NCBI GenBank assembly: GCA_023230525.1
Contig: JALNXE010000014.1
Coordinates: 1 to 60,604, forward strand
DNA length: 60,604 nt
Direction: 5' to 3'
DNA from: Desulfobulbaceae bacterium
Lineage (GTDB): Bacteria; Desulfobacterota; Desulfobulbia; Desulfobulbales; SURF-16
Position numbers and translations under genes: made by a program
Notes under the pieces: model-generated
The model's database searches: none
Seen by the model: the letters and a program-made list of their open reading frames with translations, nothing else
Told to the model about the DNA's origin: nothing
Shown here: positions 9,567 through 19,700 of the stretch, piece after piece
How positions within the stretch are numbered: position 1 is the stretch's first letter
Layout: each line of letters starts with the position of its first letter

Positions 9567-10115
9567 TCAGGAGAAGACGCGGAACTTTTCTTTTTCCGCC
9601 CCGCACACCGGGCACCTGTCCGGAGCATCCCCTTCGAGAGTATATCCGCAGACTTCACATACCTGTACCGGACCAACCTCTGGGTCCCTGCCCTGGTCCA
9701 CTGCGGCGAGGGCCTTCTCAAACAGGGCCTTGTGCATTATTTCCGTGGCATAGGACCATTCAAAGCTCCGGCGGGCCCCATCTTCACTTTGCCTTCTGGC
9801 CACCTCGATGTAGGCCGGATACATTTCCATGATCTCAAAGGTCTCCCCGGCAATGGCCAGCCGGAGATTTTTCTTGGTATCACCCGGCCCGAAGGCGCCC
9901 ATGCTGTTTGCCACAAAACCGTTGTTCAGGTGCTTGAGTTCCAGGTAATGATCCCCGGCATGAATGTATTCGGCATGGGCGATGGCGCGAAAAAGGCGGG
10001 CCACATTGGCAAAATCCTCCCGCACCGCCTGGTTGGCGAAATGCAGATAACGCATATGCGCCATGCTTTCCCCGCCAAAGGCATTGATCAGGTGCTGTTC
10101 CGTCATCTTTTTCAT
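9567..10115 (-). CDS. rbr: Rubrerythrin
   Basis: 182 residues from the ATG at 10115; a longer reading would run into the repeat-rich spacer. The N-terminal four-helix di-iron domain shows GGESMAHMRYLHFA, AIAHAEYIHAGDHY and the paired E-x6-Y / E-x2-H helices. The C-terminal rubredoxin-like domain has CEVCGYTLEG and CPVCGAEKEKF. It acts as an NADH-linked peroxidase protecting anaerobes from H2O2. Downstream (9409-9566) there is only a short spacer before the kinase gene. Confidence 0.93.
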   Translation of the reverse strand: MKKMTEQHLINAFGGESMAHMRYLHFANQAVREDFANVARLFRAIAHAEYIHAGDHYLELKHLNNGFVANSMGAFGPGDTKKNLRLAIAGETFEIMEMYPAYIEVARRQSEDGARRSFEWSYATEIMHKALFEKALAAVDQGRDPEVGPVQVCEVCGYTLEGDAPDRCPVCGAEKEKFRVFS

Positions 10116-10140
10116 TTTCTGTCTCCGGAATTTTATTGAA

Positions 10141-10290
10141 GTGAAAAGTAAGGAGTAAGGAGTGAGCAGATAAAAAATCTTTTCCCAAAATTCACCTGGG
10201 CAGATCATTTTTCAGTGTTCCACCATCTGACTCCTCACTCCCTACTCCTCGCTTTTCACTTCTTACTCCTCACTTCTTACTTTTCACTCC
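10141..10290. repeat. Purine/pyrimidine-biased short-repeat block (GTAAGGAGTGA family)
   Basis: Left part 10141-10167 contains repeated GTAAGGAGT-like units (aagtaaggagtaaggagtga); right part ~10231-10290 carries the complement (ctcctcactccctactcctc and onward). The two can pair as a long imperfect hairpin between the two rubrerythrin-type genes. The same family recurs at 16712-16746 and 22778-22850. Confidence 0.75.
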
Positions 10291-10291
10291 C

Positions 10292-10789
10292 TCAATACTC
10301 ATCCAGATGATGCCATTCCGCATTCTCCAGCCAACGGCCCGGCTCGGGCCTGGAGACGAGCTCAACGATGTTTTCCATGATGCGCAGATGTTTCCGCTCT
10401 TCTCCTGCCAATTGCAGAAAAATCCGCCGCTCCGCTTCATCTTTGCTCTCGCCGGCCTTTTCCTCATAAAATTTACGGCTCTGCTCCTCAATGTCGCGCG
10501 CCTTCCGGTAATTCTGCACCTCGGCAGTGGTGTCGATGTGTAATTCCTCTTTGGTTTGCTTCATTTCGGCAAAAATATTTTTGACATTTTCCAGTACGTT
10601 GGTTTCCGCCATCTGAGGGGGGCCTGATTTTTTGCTCAGCAGTTCCACCACCCGATAGTGCTTCACCTCTTCATTTGCCAGCATGATAAATATTTTTTTT
10701 ATCCCGGCTGATCCGCTTTGCTCCGCCAGCTGCCGGTAATAGTTTTCGCCGTCTTTTTCCATCTGCATTGCAAAGGCATAGATATTCAT
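10292..10789 (-). CDS. Ferritin-like/rubrerythrin-related di-iron protein
   Basis: 165 residues from the ATG at 10789, which sits 6 bases after GGAGGG. Four-helix bundle with iron-ligand patterns MEKDGENYYRQLAE, ANEEVKHYRVVELL, EEQSRKFYEEKA and AGEERKHLRIMENIV. It lacks the rubredoxin tail of its neighbour. It ends in the acidic/aromatic ENAEWHHLDEY. Likely a peroxide- or iron-handling protein co-located with rubrerythrin. Confidence 0.85.
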   Translation of the reverse strand: MNIYAFAMQMEKDGENYYRQLAEQSGSAGIKKIFIMLANEEVKHYRVVELLSKKSGPPQMAETNVLENVKNIFAEMKQTKEELHIDTTAEVQNYRKARDIEEQSRKFYEEKAGESKDEAERRIFLQLAGEERKHLRIMENIVELVSRPEPGRWLENAEWHHLDEY

Positions 10790-10868
10790 TCTCGACCCTC
10801 CGGACAAAATAAAAAAATCTTTTAATGTCAGCAAGTTATATTTACTTGAAAATTTTGGTTCCGTATTT

Positions 10869-11846
10869 TTAAGTCTCTTCTCCGGCTACCAGATCCCGGT
10901 AACGGCGCAGAATCCCCTTTTTGACCAGATGCGCTGAATGAAAGGCCCCCATGATCGAGCCTTTATCCAGGGCCAGGTCGCCGGCCAGAAAAAGCCGGGG
11001 GATATTGGTTTCGCCGAATTCATCCGTCTGCGGCCTTTTGCCGATGAATTTGACCCCGGCATTTTCCAGGAAGACCCGGGGTGAAGATCCGCCCAGAAAA
11101 TAGAACAGCAGATCAAAACTCAGCGGGCCGCCGTCCTTGAAAAGGACCTTGATCCGTCCGTCTTCCGGTTCCAGGGCCTCGATATCGGAAGGCATCTTGG
11201 TCTTTACCTTGCCCGTGCAGCAGTAGCCATTCAAGGTGCAGATGTTTGCTTCATTGATGCGGAAAAAATCCGGCCGGCGGTAGGAGAGGGTCACGCAGTT
11301 TTCCCGGGAGAGAAAACAGGCGGCCTCGGCAGCTGAATCACCGCCGCCGACCACCAGCACATCTTTGCCGGCAGGAAGCTCCCTGGGCAGAGAAAAAAGG
11401 ACCTTGTCGCGTATTTCTCCGGGAATGGGGTAGACGGGCCGGGCCGGTCTGCCGAAGATGCCGATTGCCGCGACCACGATGTTGGCCTCAAGCTGCAATC
11501 CGGCTGAGGTAAAGACCTGAAACAGGTCGCCAGTGGCCTGAATTTTGTGGCATTCCTGGCCATAGCGGATATCCAGAGCATGTCCGCTGACCAGGCTGTC
11601 CATCCTGGCCAGGAAATCTTCTTTGCTTTCCGTGGTAAAAGAAAGTCTGCCCTGGGGCACAATCTCCACCTTCTGATAAACCGCATCGACCCGCTTCCCG
11701 GCCCGGTACAATTTGACGATGGTGTCACAGGCATGGGTTGTTTTTTCCACGATAACAGCAGGAGCCAGGCCTTCCTCCTTGACCTCGACGGCAACGCCTA
11801 TTCCGGCGGGCCCGGCTCCGATAACCGCTATTTTCGTTTTTTCCAT
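10869..11846 (-). CDS. FAD/NAD(P)-binding oxidoreductase, thioredoxin-reductase/YpdA-like
   Basis: 325 residues taking the Met at 11846. The N-terminal FAD fold is VIGAGPAGIGVAVEV, the second Rossmann motif is VVGGGDSAAEAACFL (~170), and the C-terminal FAD motif ends in LFLAGDLAL (~292). Two neighbouring cysteines occur in LNGYCCTG, not in the CxxC spacing of true thioredoxin reductase, so the active site differs. The substrate is unknown; bacillithiol-disulfide or ferredoxin/flavin reductase roles are known for relatives. Confidence 0.85.
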   Translation of the reverse strand: MEKTKIAVIGAGPAGIGVAVEVKEEGLAPAVIVEKTTHACDTIVKLYRAGKRVDAVYQKVEIVPQGRLSFTTESKEDFLARMDSLVSGHALDIRYGQECHKIQATGDLFQVFTSAGLQLEANIVVAAIGIFGRPARPVYPIPGEIRDKVLFSLPRELPAGKDVLVVGGGDSAAEAACFLSRENCVTLSYRRPDFFRINEANICTLNGYCCTGKVKTKMPSDIEALEPEDGRIKVLFKDGGPLSFDLLFYFLGGSSPRVFLENAGVKFIGKRPQTDEFGETNIPRLFLAGDLALDKGSIMGAFHSAHLVKKGILRRYRDLVAGEET

Positions 11847-11985
11847 GGGCATCCCGTAATTGCCGGTTGCGTGAGGGAGATGGCGTGTTTTATCCCCCTT
11901 CTCGCGGTTAAACGACTGGGCCGCCAAGTGGCCCGGCAGGCCGAGAAAGCATCTTCTCGCCCCTTATGAGAGAAGGCCATGCCGC

Positions 11986-12192
11986 TCAATCAGGTTTTCC
12001 CGTCCGTTGCGGTGCGGCATGGCTTAGCTCCAGCGCTGCTGCGCGGAAGATCTTAATTCCCAGCCGCTGATCATATAAGCGCGGTGGAAATAAAAAGGGC
12101 ATTCCTGACGATTCGGCACCTTCTCCAATGCCGCGCCGCCGGTTGTTACCACTGCTTGGCCGTCTTCTCTTTCTCTCCGTTGCAAAGTTCAT
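11986..12192 (-). CDS. Possible 68-residue small protein
   Basis: ATG at 12192 has a good GGGAGGGG site upstream, but the protein is Arg/Gly/Pro-rich with no recognised domain. Its 3' end lies in an inverted repeat (gccatgccgc...gcggtgcggcatggc, 11979-12022), so it may be chance. Apart from this, 11847-12375 shows no gene. Confidence 0.25.
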   Translation of the reverse strand: MNFATERKRRRPSSGNNRRRGIGEGAESSGMPFLFPPRLYDQRLGIKIFRAAALELSHAAPQRTGKPD

Positions 12193-12375
12193 GTCCCCTC
12201 CCTATTTTTTCGCCATCCGGCGTCGCTGGTTTCCCCTCATCCAAATTGCCATAGCTAAATGCAAATCCTGCACCACATATTGAGGATTAAAGGGAAAAGG
12301 CAAAAAAAATTGGGGAATCAAGACGGTTTAACTGGTCAGGAAAGGGAAATGGCAAGGAAAAAACAAGGGGGGAAA

Positions 12376-13842
12376 TCAACCGTTTTTGCTGGTCAACTGG
12401 TACTTCTTGAGCAGATCATAGAGCCGGGAGCGGGATAGTTTTGAAATCCGGCAGGATTTCTGGATATCCCCTTTAGTGAATTCCATAAGCCCTTGGAGAT
12501 ACCTCGTTTCTTCGGCCTCGATGGCCTTCTGCCGTACTTCCTGCAACGTGGGCGGGTTGTCCCCGGCAAAAGGGTTTTCGGCGGCAATCTCCCTGGGGCG
12601 GGCCTCCTTGTCACAACCAGGCTCTTCTGTTCTGCCCTGCCGTGCGTCAAGCACCTGGCGGGTAACAGCCACCCGGATGTTGGTGGGCAGATGCAGGGGA
12701 TAGAGGGTATCATGGTCGCCTGCGGCGGTCAGGGATCTTTCCAGGGCCTGGAAAAGCTCGCGCACGTTGCCGGGCCAGTTGTATTGTTTCAGCACCATCA
12801 GAAAATCGGGAGAAAAGCTCTTTTCCTTTTCCTTGGTGCGCTGGCTGTACATTGATCGGAAATAGTAGGCAAGCTCGGTGATATCGCTTGCCCGGATACG
12901 CAGCGGCGGCAGTTCAAGATGAAACGTCTTCAGCCGGTACAGCAGATCTTCCCGGAAACCTCCGTTTTTCTGCAGCAGGTCCAGATCCTTGTTGGTTGCG
13001 GCTATCAGCCTGAAGTTGCTTCGTATCGGTTCCGTGCCGCCGACCGGAAGAAACACCCTTTCCTGCAGGACGCGGAGAAACTTTTTCTGGAGGTCCAGGG
13101 GCAACTCGCCAACCTCATCCAGAAAAAGCGTGCCGTTATGCGCCTGTTCGACAAGGCCTGATTTATTTTTGGCCGCCCCGGTAAAAGCCCCCTTTTCATG
13201 GCCGAACAGAATGCTTTCCACCAACTCGCCGGGCAGTGCGGCGCAATCGACGATGACAAACCTCTTATTCGCTCTCGGGCTGATTTTATGAATGGCGGAG
13301 GCAAACAGCTCTTTGCCGGTGCCTGATTCACCGGTAATCAGAATGTTTGCATCCGACTGAGCGGCCTTGGCCACGATATTCAGGCAGGACTGCATTATCG
13401 AACTTGACCCGACAATGCCTTCCCCCTGCAGTTCGGCAAAGACAGCGGTCCGTCTGTCTTCGGCTTTCCCCTGCTTTTCCTCCCTGTAGCGCATGGCCTT
13501 GCCCACCAGCTCCATCATTGACTCAGGACTGTATGGATAAATGATGTAATCCCAGGCACCCTTGGTCAACACCTGCTCCGCCTCGTCAGGGTCCCCCTCC
13601 TCGGCATAGACAATCAATTCCGGAACATATTCTCCTTCAAAAAACGAGGGGATGGCATCTGAGGCCATGCCGTCCGCCAATCTATTCTTCAACAAAACCA
13701 CATCATAGGCCTGTGACAGGCACTGATCAATGCCATCCCGGATGCTTGCCGCCCGGCTTATGCGAATACCGTCAGCGGCAGCCAATTCCTGCAATGAATC
13801 AAAAAAAACCCTTTCTTGGTCAATTACCAGAAGTTGCGCCAC
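12376..13842 (-). CDS. Sigma54-dependent activator with degenerate receiver domain
   Basis: 488 residues starting from the GTG at 13842, which follows GGGGAGATCCTT; the upstream ATG at 13866 has no comparable site. Receiver-like domain 1-120, AAA+ domain ~145-375 with Walker A GESGTGKE, sigma54-contact loop GAFTGA, Walker B TLFLDEVGELP and sensor FRLIAATNKDL, then a Fis-type helix-turn-helix at the C terminus (KSCRISKLSRSRLYDLLKKY). The receiver has lost all key residues: VIDQE, Lys where the phosphoacceptor Asp should be (VVLLKNRL), VYAEE instead of a T/S motif, and IIYPY instead of the Lys. It is therefore unlikely to be controlled by phosphorylation. Confidence 0.92.
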   Translation of the reverse strand: MAQLLVIDQERVFFDSLQELAAADGIRISRAASIRDGIDQCLSQAYDVVLLKNRLADGMASDAIPSFFEGEYVPELIVYAEEGDPDEAEQVLTKGAWDYIIYPYSPESMMELVGKAMRYREEKQGKAEDRRTAVFAELQGEGIVGSSSIMQSCLNIVAKAAQSDANILITGESGTGKELFASAIHKISPRANKRFVIVDCAALPGELVESILFGHEKGAFTGAAKNKSGLVEQAHNGTLFLDEVGELPLDLQKKFLRVLQERVFLPVGGTEPIRSNFRLIAATNKDLDLLQKNGGFREDLLYRLKTFHLELPPLRIRASDITELAYYFRSMYSQRTKEKEKSFSPDFLMVLKQYNWPGNVRELFQALERSLTAAGDHDTLYPLHLPTNIRVAVTRQVLDARQGRTEEPGCDKEARPREIAAENPFAGDNPPTLQEVRQKAIEAEETRYLQGLMEFTKGDIQKSCRISKLSRSRLYDLLKKYQLTSKNG

Positions 13843-14376
13843 AAGGATCTCCCCATTTTTTTTCATTTACCAGCCGCCTGGTCATTACTTGCCACCATCC
13901 GGCCGGCAGGACAAGAGATATCGGGTTAAGGATAGATAAAAAGGTGTTGTTCATGCCAAGAATTGCACTATAGTGTCGGCGATAAAAGATGTTTTAAGAT
14001 ATCTTTTCTACATTTAACAAGATAAAAGTGCAAAGTGATGAAAAGCAAAAAAAAATTACCTTCAACAGTGAATTTGTCTTCCATGATGCCCTAGTCTTTG
14101 GGTATATATTTTGCTGTACCATCTCTCAGTTTGTCTATATATTTTTTTTGAACAACCGAGAAAATGGCAGCCGAGGCCACCATTAAGATAATAATGTCAT
14201 ATACCTGTTGCAACTGATCTGCAATGGAAAATTGCTGGCTTCGAATTTATGCCCCTTGCGGGTAAACGTACCGGCAATGAATTTACGTGACGATAAATCA
14301 AGAGTTTATCATGCACTGTACGGCTGTTGAGTTTTTTTACGAGACAGTCAAAAATTATGAGGCGCAATAATAAATA

Positions 14377-14991
14377 ATGAGAAACATATCCCTTCTCATC
14401 GTCGAAGACAACCCTGCCGATGTCCTGCTGATCAAGGAACATCTCAGCGAGTCCCCGTTGAAACGTTATGATATAGACGTTGCCGAAACCCTGGATGATG
14501 CCGTCGGGCGGCTGAAAAGCAATGATATCGACGTCGTGCTTCTTGATCTGAGCCTGCCCGACTCGTCCGGACTGGACACGGTGCGAACCCTGATTACCAA
14601 GTATCCGAACGTGGTAATCATCGTCCTCACCGGCCTGCAGGACGAACAGGTTGCGCTGCAGGCGGTCCGTTACGGAGCCCAGGATTATATCGAAAAAAAA
14701 CAGATCACCTCAACCCTGCTGAACAGGTCTATCTCCTACTCCATCGAACGCAAAAAAAACCTGCAGGAAAAGGTGCGGCTGCTTGGTGATCTTTCCAAGG
14801 TTCTGGAACACCTTGAGGTTCTGCAGAGTATACTTCCCATCTGCGCGGCATGCCGGCGGATCCGCGACAGTGAAGGCAACTGGCAGCAGATTGACGCCTA
14901 CATCAAAAATCACGTCAAGGGAGAGTCACACCACATCTGCCCTGACTGTTACGGCGAATTGTCGCCGCACATGACACAGAAGATCAAATGA
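14377..14991 (+). CDS. Response regulator with C-terminal cysteine-pair module
   Basis: 204 residues. The receiver is intact (IVEDNPADV, VVLLDLSLPD, VLTGLQD, QDYIEKK). The C-terminal module LPICAACRRIRDSEG...HICPDCYGELSP is the same as in the gene at 4714. There is no adjacent kinase, so it is an orphan or served by the kinase at 5809. GAGGCG precedes the start. The 510-base stretch before it (13867-14376) is AT-rich and shows no gene. Confidence 0.88.
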   Translation: MRNISLLIVEDNPADVLLIKEHLSESPLKRYDIDVAETLDDAVGRLKSNDIDVVLLDLSLPDSSGLDTVRTLITKYPNVVIIVLTGLQDEQVALQAVRYGAQDYIEKKQITSTLLNRSISYSIERKKNLQEKVRLLGDLSKVLEHLEVLQSILPICAACRRIRDSEGNWQQIDAYIKNHVKGESHHICPDCYGELSPHMTQKIK

Positions 14992-15243
14992 CCCGCCTTC
15001 ACCCGCCCGGATGAACCGAATCGGCAAGCGGCATTTCCAGCCGGAAGACACAAACAGCGAGCAGTTGTCCGGCAAAAGAGGATTTGTCCTTTCAGACAGG
15101 ATTGGCGACCGGGCAGGATAAAAATTACTGTTTCCGATAGCGAGTTTGATATCCGGACTCTTTTCCCGTTGCCGGCCTTTTTCGAGCAAACGAAAGCCCT
15201 CTCCCCTTCTGTTCCCATTGTTTTATTCTTGCCCACCCGGACA

Positions 15244-15287
15244 CGCTGTCCGGAAATAAAGGACAGCGCAGGAAAAGCATTTTCCTG
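15244..15287. terminator. Two abutting perfect hairpins
   Basis: Stem 1 CGCTGTCC/GGACAGCG (15244-15268, 9-base loop) is followed without a gap by stem 2 CAGGAAAA/TTTTCCTG (15269-15287, 3-base loop). No T-run follows, so a simple intrinsic terminator is doubtful. They lie in the gene-free stretch 14992-15525. Confidence 0.5.
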
Positions 15288-15525
15288 AAGAGAATAAAAA
15301 CAACCAGCCTTGATCGTTTATCCGTTGAATTATCTGATTTCTTTATTTCCAGCCTTGCTGGCCCTCATTTTGCTGTTATTTATTATCAGGCATGATGGGA
15401 AATCACTGATTTGATTACGATTTCGGCGGGTAATGATAAAAACGAGCGGGAAGAAATTCTGCCGCGGCGCTTCCTGATCACCCGTCATCTGCTAAAAATA
15501 AAGAATATCGTGGAGGTAGTTTATT

Positions 15526-15837
15526 ATGCTCAAACAGAAAGACATGGAAGATTCCATGATTATGGCCCATAAGAATTTCATGAGTAATCTCGAAAAAAGT
15601 CTCAATATCCTGGAGGGTGAACTCAAAGAGGCCGGGGAGATGTCCGCGATCTGCAACGATGAGTGGTGCAATGTCGCCGAATCCTTTATCGATGATATGC
15701 ATAAAAACATCTATTCCATCAGTGAGCCTCGCTGGCTGCCCACCGAGGACTCTCGCAAACTGAAAGATCCGCGCAAAAGAGTGAGAGAACTCTACAGGAA
15801 ATTTGCCCATATCAAGGAAGGCCGGGCCCGGGCCTGA
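15526..15837 (+). CDS. Conserved small hypothetical protein
   Basis: 103 residues, strong GGAGG site upstream. Soluble, helical, with a central DEWCNVAESFIDD and a C-terminal basic RKRVRELYRKFAH. No domain recognised. It converges with the FMN-barrel gene at 15854, leaving only 16 bases between the stops. Confidence 0.65.
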   Translation: MLKQKDMEDSMIMAHKNFMSNLEKSLNILEGELKEAGEMSAICNDEWCNVAESFIDDMHKNIYSISEPRWLPTEDSRKLKDPRKRVRELYRKFAHIKEGRARA

Positions 15838-15853
15838 CCGGACTTCACGCAGT

Positions 15854-16261
15854 TTATGCCGCCGGGGTATCGCTGTGCGGCCGCTGCCTGAACTCAAAGA
15901 CCTCCCTGCCCCGCACGATCAATCTGCGCTCGACCTGGGGCATGGGAGGCGAAGTGACCCTCCCCGCCTCAAAGCCGTCCATCATGGCGGCTTCTTCAAT
16001 TTTTTCCAGCTCGCCGATCACCTGGTAGCCCAGGTCACTGGCCCTGTCCCATACCACTATTGACAGAAGGGGATTTTCCCCCAGGTTGGCCACCGTGCCC
16101 GGGCAGAACCACTCGGTGACGGCAAACCGATTGCCGGCCAGGTATTCCGCCTGCCGTGCACTGGCCATGTGCGGCATGCCGTTACGGCCAGCCGTGGCAA
16201 TGAAGAGAAATCCGACTCTGCTGCTCAGTTCAACCATCCGTTCAATCAATGCGTTGTTCAT
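15854..16261 (-). CDS. Pyridoxamine 5'-phosphate oxidase-family FMN-binding protein
   Basis: 135 residues, split-barrel flavin fold: start MNNALIERMVELSSRVGFLF, then GRNGMPHMASARQAEYL and VVWDRASDLGYQVIGELEKI. GGAGAAG precedes the start. Members bind FMN, F420 or heme; the substrate cannot be told from sequence. A stand-alone gene next to a small winged-helix-like protein. Confidence 0.82.
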   Translation of the reverse strand: MNNALIERMVELSSRVGFLFIATAGRNGMPHMASARQAEYLAGNRFAVTEWFCPGTVANLGENPLLSIVVWDRASDLGYQVIGELEKIEEAAMMDGFEAGRVTSPPMPQVERRLIVRGREVFEFRQRPHSDTPAA

Positions 16262-16342
16262 TATCTTCTCCTTGGGCTGTGCTTTGCAGGCGCACTTGGG
16301 GCGGCATCGCTCCCCGCAGGGGGTGGCCGGTCACCCATCCGG

Positions 16343-16603
16343 TCAGCACAGGATATCCAGCCCCTTCCGGGTGATGGCATAGGTCGGCTTTGCTCCGCCG
16401 ACATACTCTATCAAACCTTCCTGGATCATTTCGCTGACAATCTCTTCAAAGGCCCGCTGTTCCTTGGTGCTCAGGTTCGCCATGAAATCGCCGTAGAGCC
16501 AGTCTGCGGCTAGCACATCCCCGGCCTTGGCCTGCATCTTTCTGAAGTGGCCGAGAATCTCGTCCTTGATCGCCATTTTGATTGATTCTTTCTGTTGTCC
16601 CAT
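16343..16603 (-). CDS. Small hypothetical protein, winged-helix-like
   Basis: 86 residues. The pattern ADWLYGDFMANLSTKEQRAFEEIVSEMIQEGLIEYVGGAKPTYAIT reads as helices followed by a beta-wing (Y-x-I-T-x-K-G), as in small DNA-binding domains. GAGG precedes the ATG at 16603; an internal Met 10 is also possible. Function unknown. Confidence 0.6.
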   Translation of the reverse strand: MGQQKESIKMAIKDEILGHFRKMQAKAGDVLAADWLYGDFMANLSTKEQRAFEEIVSEMIQEGLIEYVGGAKPTYAITRKGLDILC

Positions 16604-16660
16604 GATATTGCCTCATTTTTTTCCGCGGCAGTGGCGAACCATTTTCCGCCTATAATTGGT

Positions 16661-16746
16661 GCGGGCATGAAACCCGCCCCTACGCCCATCTCAGGGCGGT
16701 TCGCGAACCGCCCCTACTCACTCCTCACTCCTTACTCCTCACTTCC
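16661..16746. repeat. Palindromic repeats followed by GTAAGGAGTGA-family block
   Basis: GCGGG-CATGAAA-CCCGC (16661-16677), a perfect 20-bp palindrome GGGCGGTTCGCGAACCGCCC (16694-16713), then the complement of the short purine repeat (actcctcactccttactcct). It sits between the small gene at 16343 and the end of gltB and looks like dispersed intergenic (REP-like) sequence. Confidence 0.7.
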
Positions 16747-16748
16747 CT

Positions 16749-19700
16749 TCATTCCGCGGATACCGGCCGCAGCGGTTTCGGCCTGATGGTGACAAAGCGG
16801 GCCGCGGCATTCTGCAGAATCTCGGTTACGGCCAGGGCCTCCCCATGCTGAAAGGCCCTTTCCAGCTCAGCGATATAATTTCCCAGCAGCTCGTGCAGAT
16901 CATTGATCCCCTCCTGGTTCACCTGGCTGATGGTCACCCCAGCGCTGCGCGCCAGCCTTCTGGTCAGTGATTTGCGTTCAAAGCCGTATTCGGGATAGAG
17001 GCACTGGTAAATCACGCCTCCGGTCATGCCTGCACAGATCCACGGTCCTGGATCCCCCAGCACCACGGCCCGGCCGCCGGTCATATATTCAAAGGCAAAG
17101 CCCTTCAGATGAGCCCGGCTGGCCAGATTGCCCAGCTCGTCATGCACCGGCCCGCAGATCCTGCCGCCGAACACCACATCCGCCCCGGACATGCGCACGC
17201 AGGCCCTGGAGTCGGCCATGTTCTGCACCATGAACAGCCCGCCGATAGCCCCGTAGGCAAAGCTCTTGCCCGTGGAGCCGTCAATATAGCGGCCCAGCAG
17301 GTTCTGCCCCTTGAACACGCCCAGCAGGCCGCCCATGCTGCCCTTGGCCGCCCCATCCTGGGAACCGCCTTCCACAATCACCTCGACCTCCGCGGTATTG
17401 AAGGCGCACAGTCCGTTGCCCGGCACCGAGGAGCCGAGGCGCAGGACAGCCCGGTGCCGCTTGCCGGCCTCCCCGTCGTCACGGGCCAGTGCCCCGGCCA
17501 GATAGGTGCCCACGGCCCGGTCGGTGCTGCGCACCCCGTCTTCGGCAAAATGCACCTGGGCATCACCCTGCTGAAAGCGGTCCATGGCCAGATCGGCGAT
17601 CAGTCTGGTCAGGTAATTGAGGGGTTTTCTGATGATCTGCGGCCCGTCGTGCGGTCCGTTGCCGGCGGACGCCTCAGGCCTGCGCAGCACATCGCCGACA
17701 TCAAGCCTTTCCCGCAGCCGGTACTGGGAAAGCAGGTCTGTTCTGCCCACCAGATTCTGCAGGCGCTCCTCACCGAGAGCAGCGGTGCGACTGCGCAGCT
17801 CATCGCCCAGGGCAACCAGCAGGCGGGCCAGGTTTTCCGCCTCCTCTTCCACCACCCGGGGCACAAAGCCCTTCAGACCCCTGGCGATGGCCTCCTCCCT
17901 GGTCTGCAGCCGGGTGGCTATTCCCCTGGGGCAGCGGTCCAGATGGCACTGCCGGCAGCTGATGCAGCCGATGGCCATCAGGGCCACGGTGCCGAGCCCC
18001 ACCCGGTTGGCGCCGAGCAGGATCATTTTCAGGATGTCGTCACCACTGCGCATGCCGCCGTCGGTCCAGATCTCGATGCCGGCCCGCAGTCCTGATTCCA
18101 CCAGGGCGCGATGGGCCTCGCTCACCCCGATTTCCGCGGGCAGCCCGACAAAGCGTTTGGCATGCTCCCGGGCCGCCCCGGTGCCGCCCTCGTAGCCGCT
18201 GATATTGACAATATCGGCCCCGGCCTTGGCAATGCCCACGGCAATGGTGCCCACGCCGCTGGTTACCGGGATCTTCACCGAGACCCTGGCTTTGGGGCTG
18301 GCGGTTTTCAGTTCCGTGATGATCTGGGCCAGATCCTCGATGGAATAGATGTCATGGTGGTTGGAGGGCGAGATCAGGGTAATGCCCGGTTTGCAGTGGC
18401 GGGCCATGGCCACCATTTCCGAGACCTTGTTGCCCGGCAGATGACCTCCTTCGCCTGGTTTGGCCCCCTGGCCGATCTTGATTTCCAGAATATCCGCGGA
18501 ATTAAGCAAGCCCATGAAGACCCCGAAACGGCCGGAGGCGATCTGCTGGCCGCGGTTGCGCCGATAGCGGCCGAGCATATCCGGGATCTCGCCGCCCTCC
18601 CCGTTGAGGCAGATGATGTTTGCCCGGAGCGCTGCCTCGGCATAGGTGCGGAAGGAACTTTCGCCCTGGGAGCCGAAGGACATGGCGGCAATGACCAGCG
18701 GCATGGCATGGCCGCCCACCGAGATGTCCACCTCGTCCAGGGCCAGCGACCTGGCAGGGGCCGCCTCCGTTACCTGCAGCAGATGCCGGATGCCGGTGGG
18801 CATCTGTTCGGCCACCTTCGCCAATTCCTCCGCCATCTCAAGAAAACCCGTTTTCGCCAGGGCCGCGTTTCTGATAATGCGGCCCACCCTGGGATTGCGT
18901 TCCGGTTCCCGGAAAACCTCGGGCGCAGCAGCCGAGTTCGCCCGGACGTAACGTTCTTTGGCCATCTCTTCCAGGGCGGCAAGACCCAGGCCGCAGGAAT
19001 CTGATGCGCAGAAATTGGTAAGCCGCATGACAGCCGCCAGATCGGACCGCAGGCCGATGGCGGAAAAAATCCGGCCATAACCGCAGATCTCATGGATGCC
19101 CATGGTGGACATCACCTTTTCCATGCCCTTCTGCAGTACGGCAAAGGTATGATCAATGACCAAGGCCGCATCCAGCTCTTCATCCGCGCAGCCCGCGGAA
19201 ACCCGCCACAGCAGATAGGGGTGGACCGCATCTGCTCCGAGTCCCAGCACGAACATCAGGTCATGGAGATTACGGATGGCGCCGGACTGCACCACCAGGC
19301 CGGCCTCGCGACGCAGGCCGGCCCTGATCAGAAACTCCTGGAGAAAGGCGACCAGCAGGCCGGGATCAATAAACACCCGGTTCTCGGTAAAACTCCGCGA
19401 ATCATCAAGCACCAGCAGATATGCACCCGATGCCACGGCCTTCTGCGCTGCTGCGGCAAGCTGTTCCAGGGCCGGGGCCAGCCCGTCAGCCGGCACGAAG
19501 GTGGCGTCCAGCACCTGCACCAGGGCGGGGTCGCGCTGCTGGCAGGTGAAAAAATCGATGACGTCCTCCAAAAGACAGGTGTTGTACTTGCTGCTGATCT
19601 GCCGGCAGGCGGCCTGGGTGACCATCCCGGCCAGGGCGCCTGCGCTCAAAAGCAGCGGACTGCCCAGTTCAAGGCCCAGCGGCCCGGCTGCCTTTTCCCC

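Noticed and set aside
7546..9753. 735-codon plus-strand open frame
   Set aside because: It runs antisense to the kinase gene, with no ribosome site or domain; the minus-strand frame has clear PAS, HisKA and HATPase motifs.
14992..15240. Minus-strand frames of 87-95 codons after the response regulator
   Set aside because: No ribosome site, no domain, and they overlap the end of the confident plus-strand gene.
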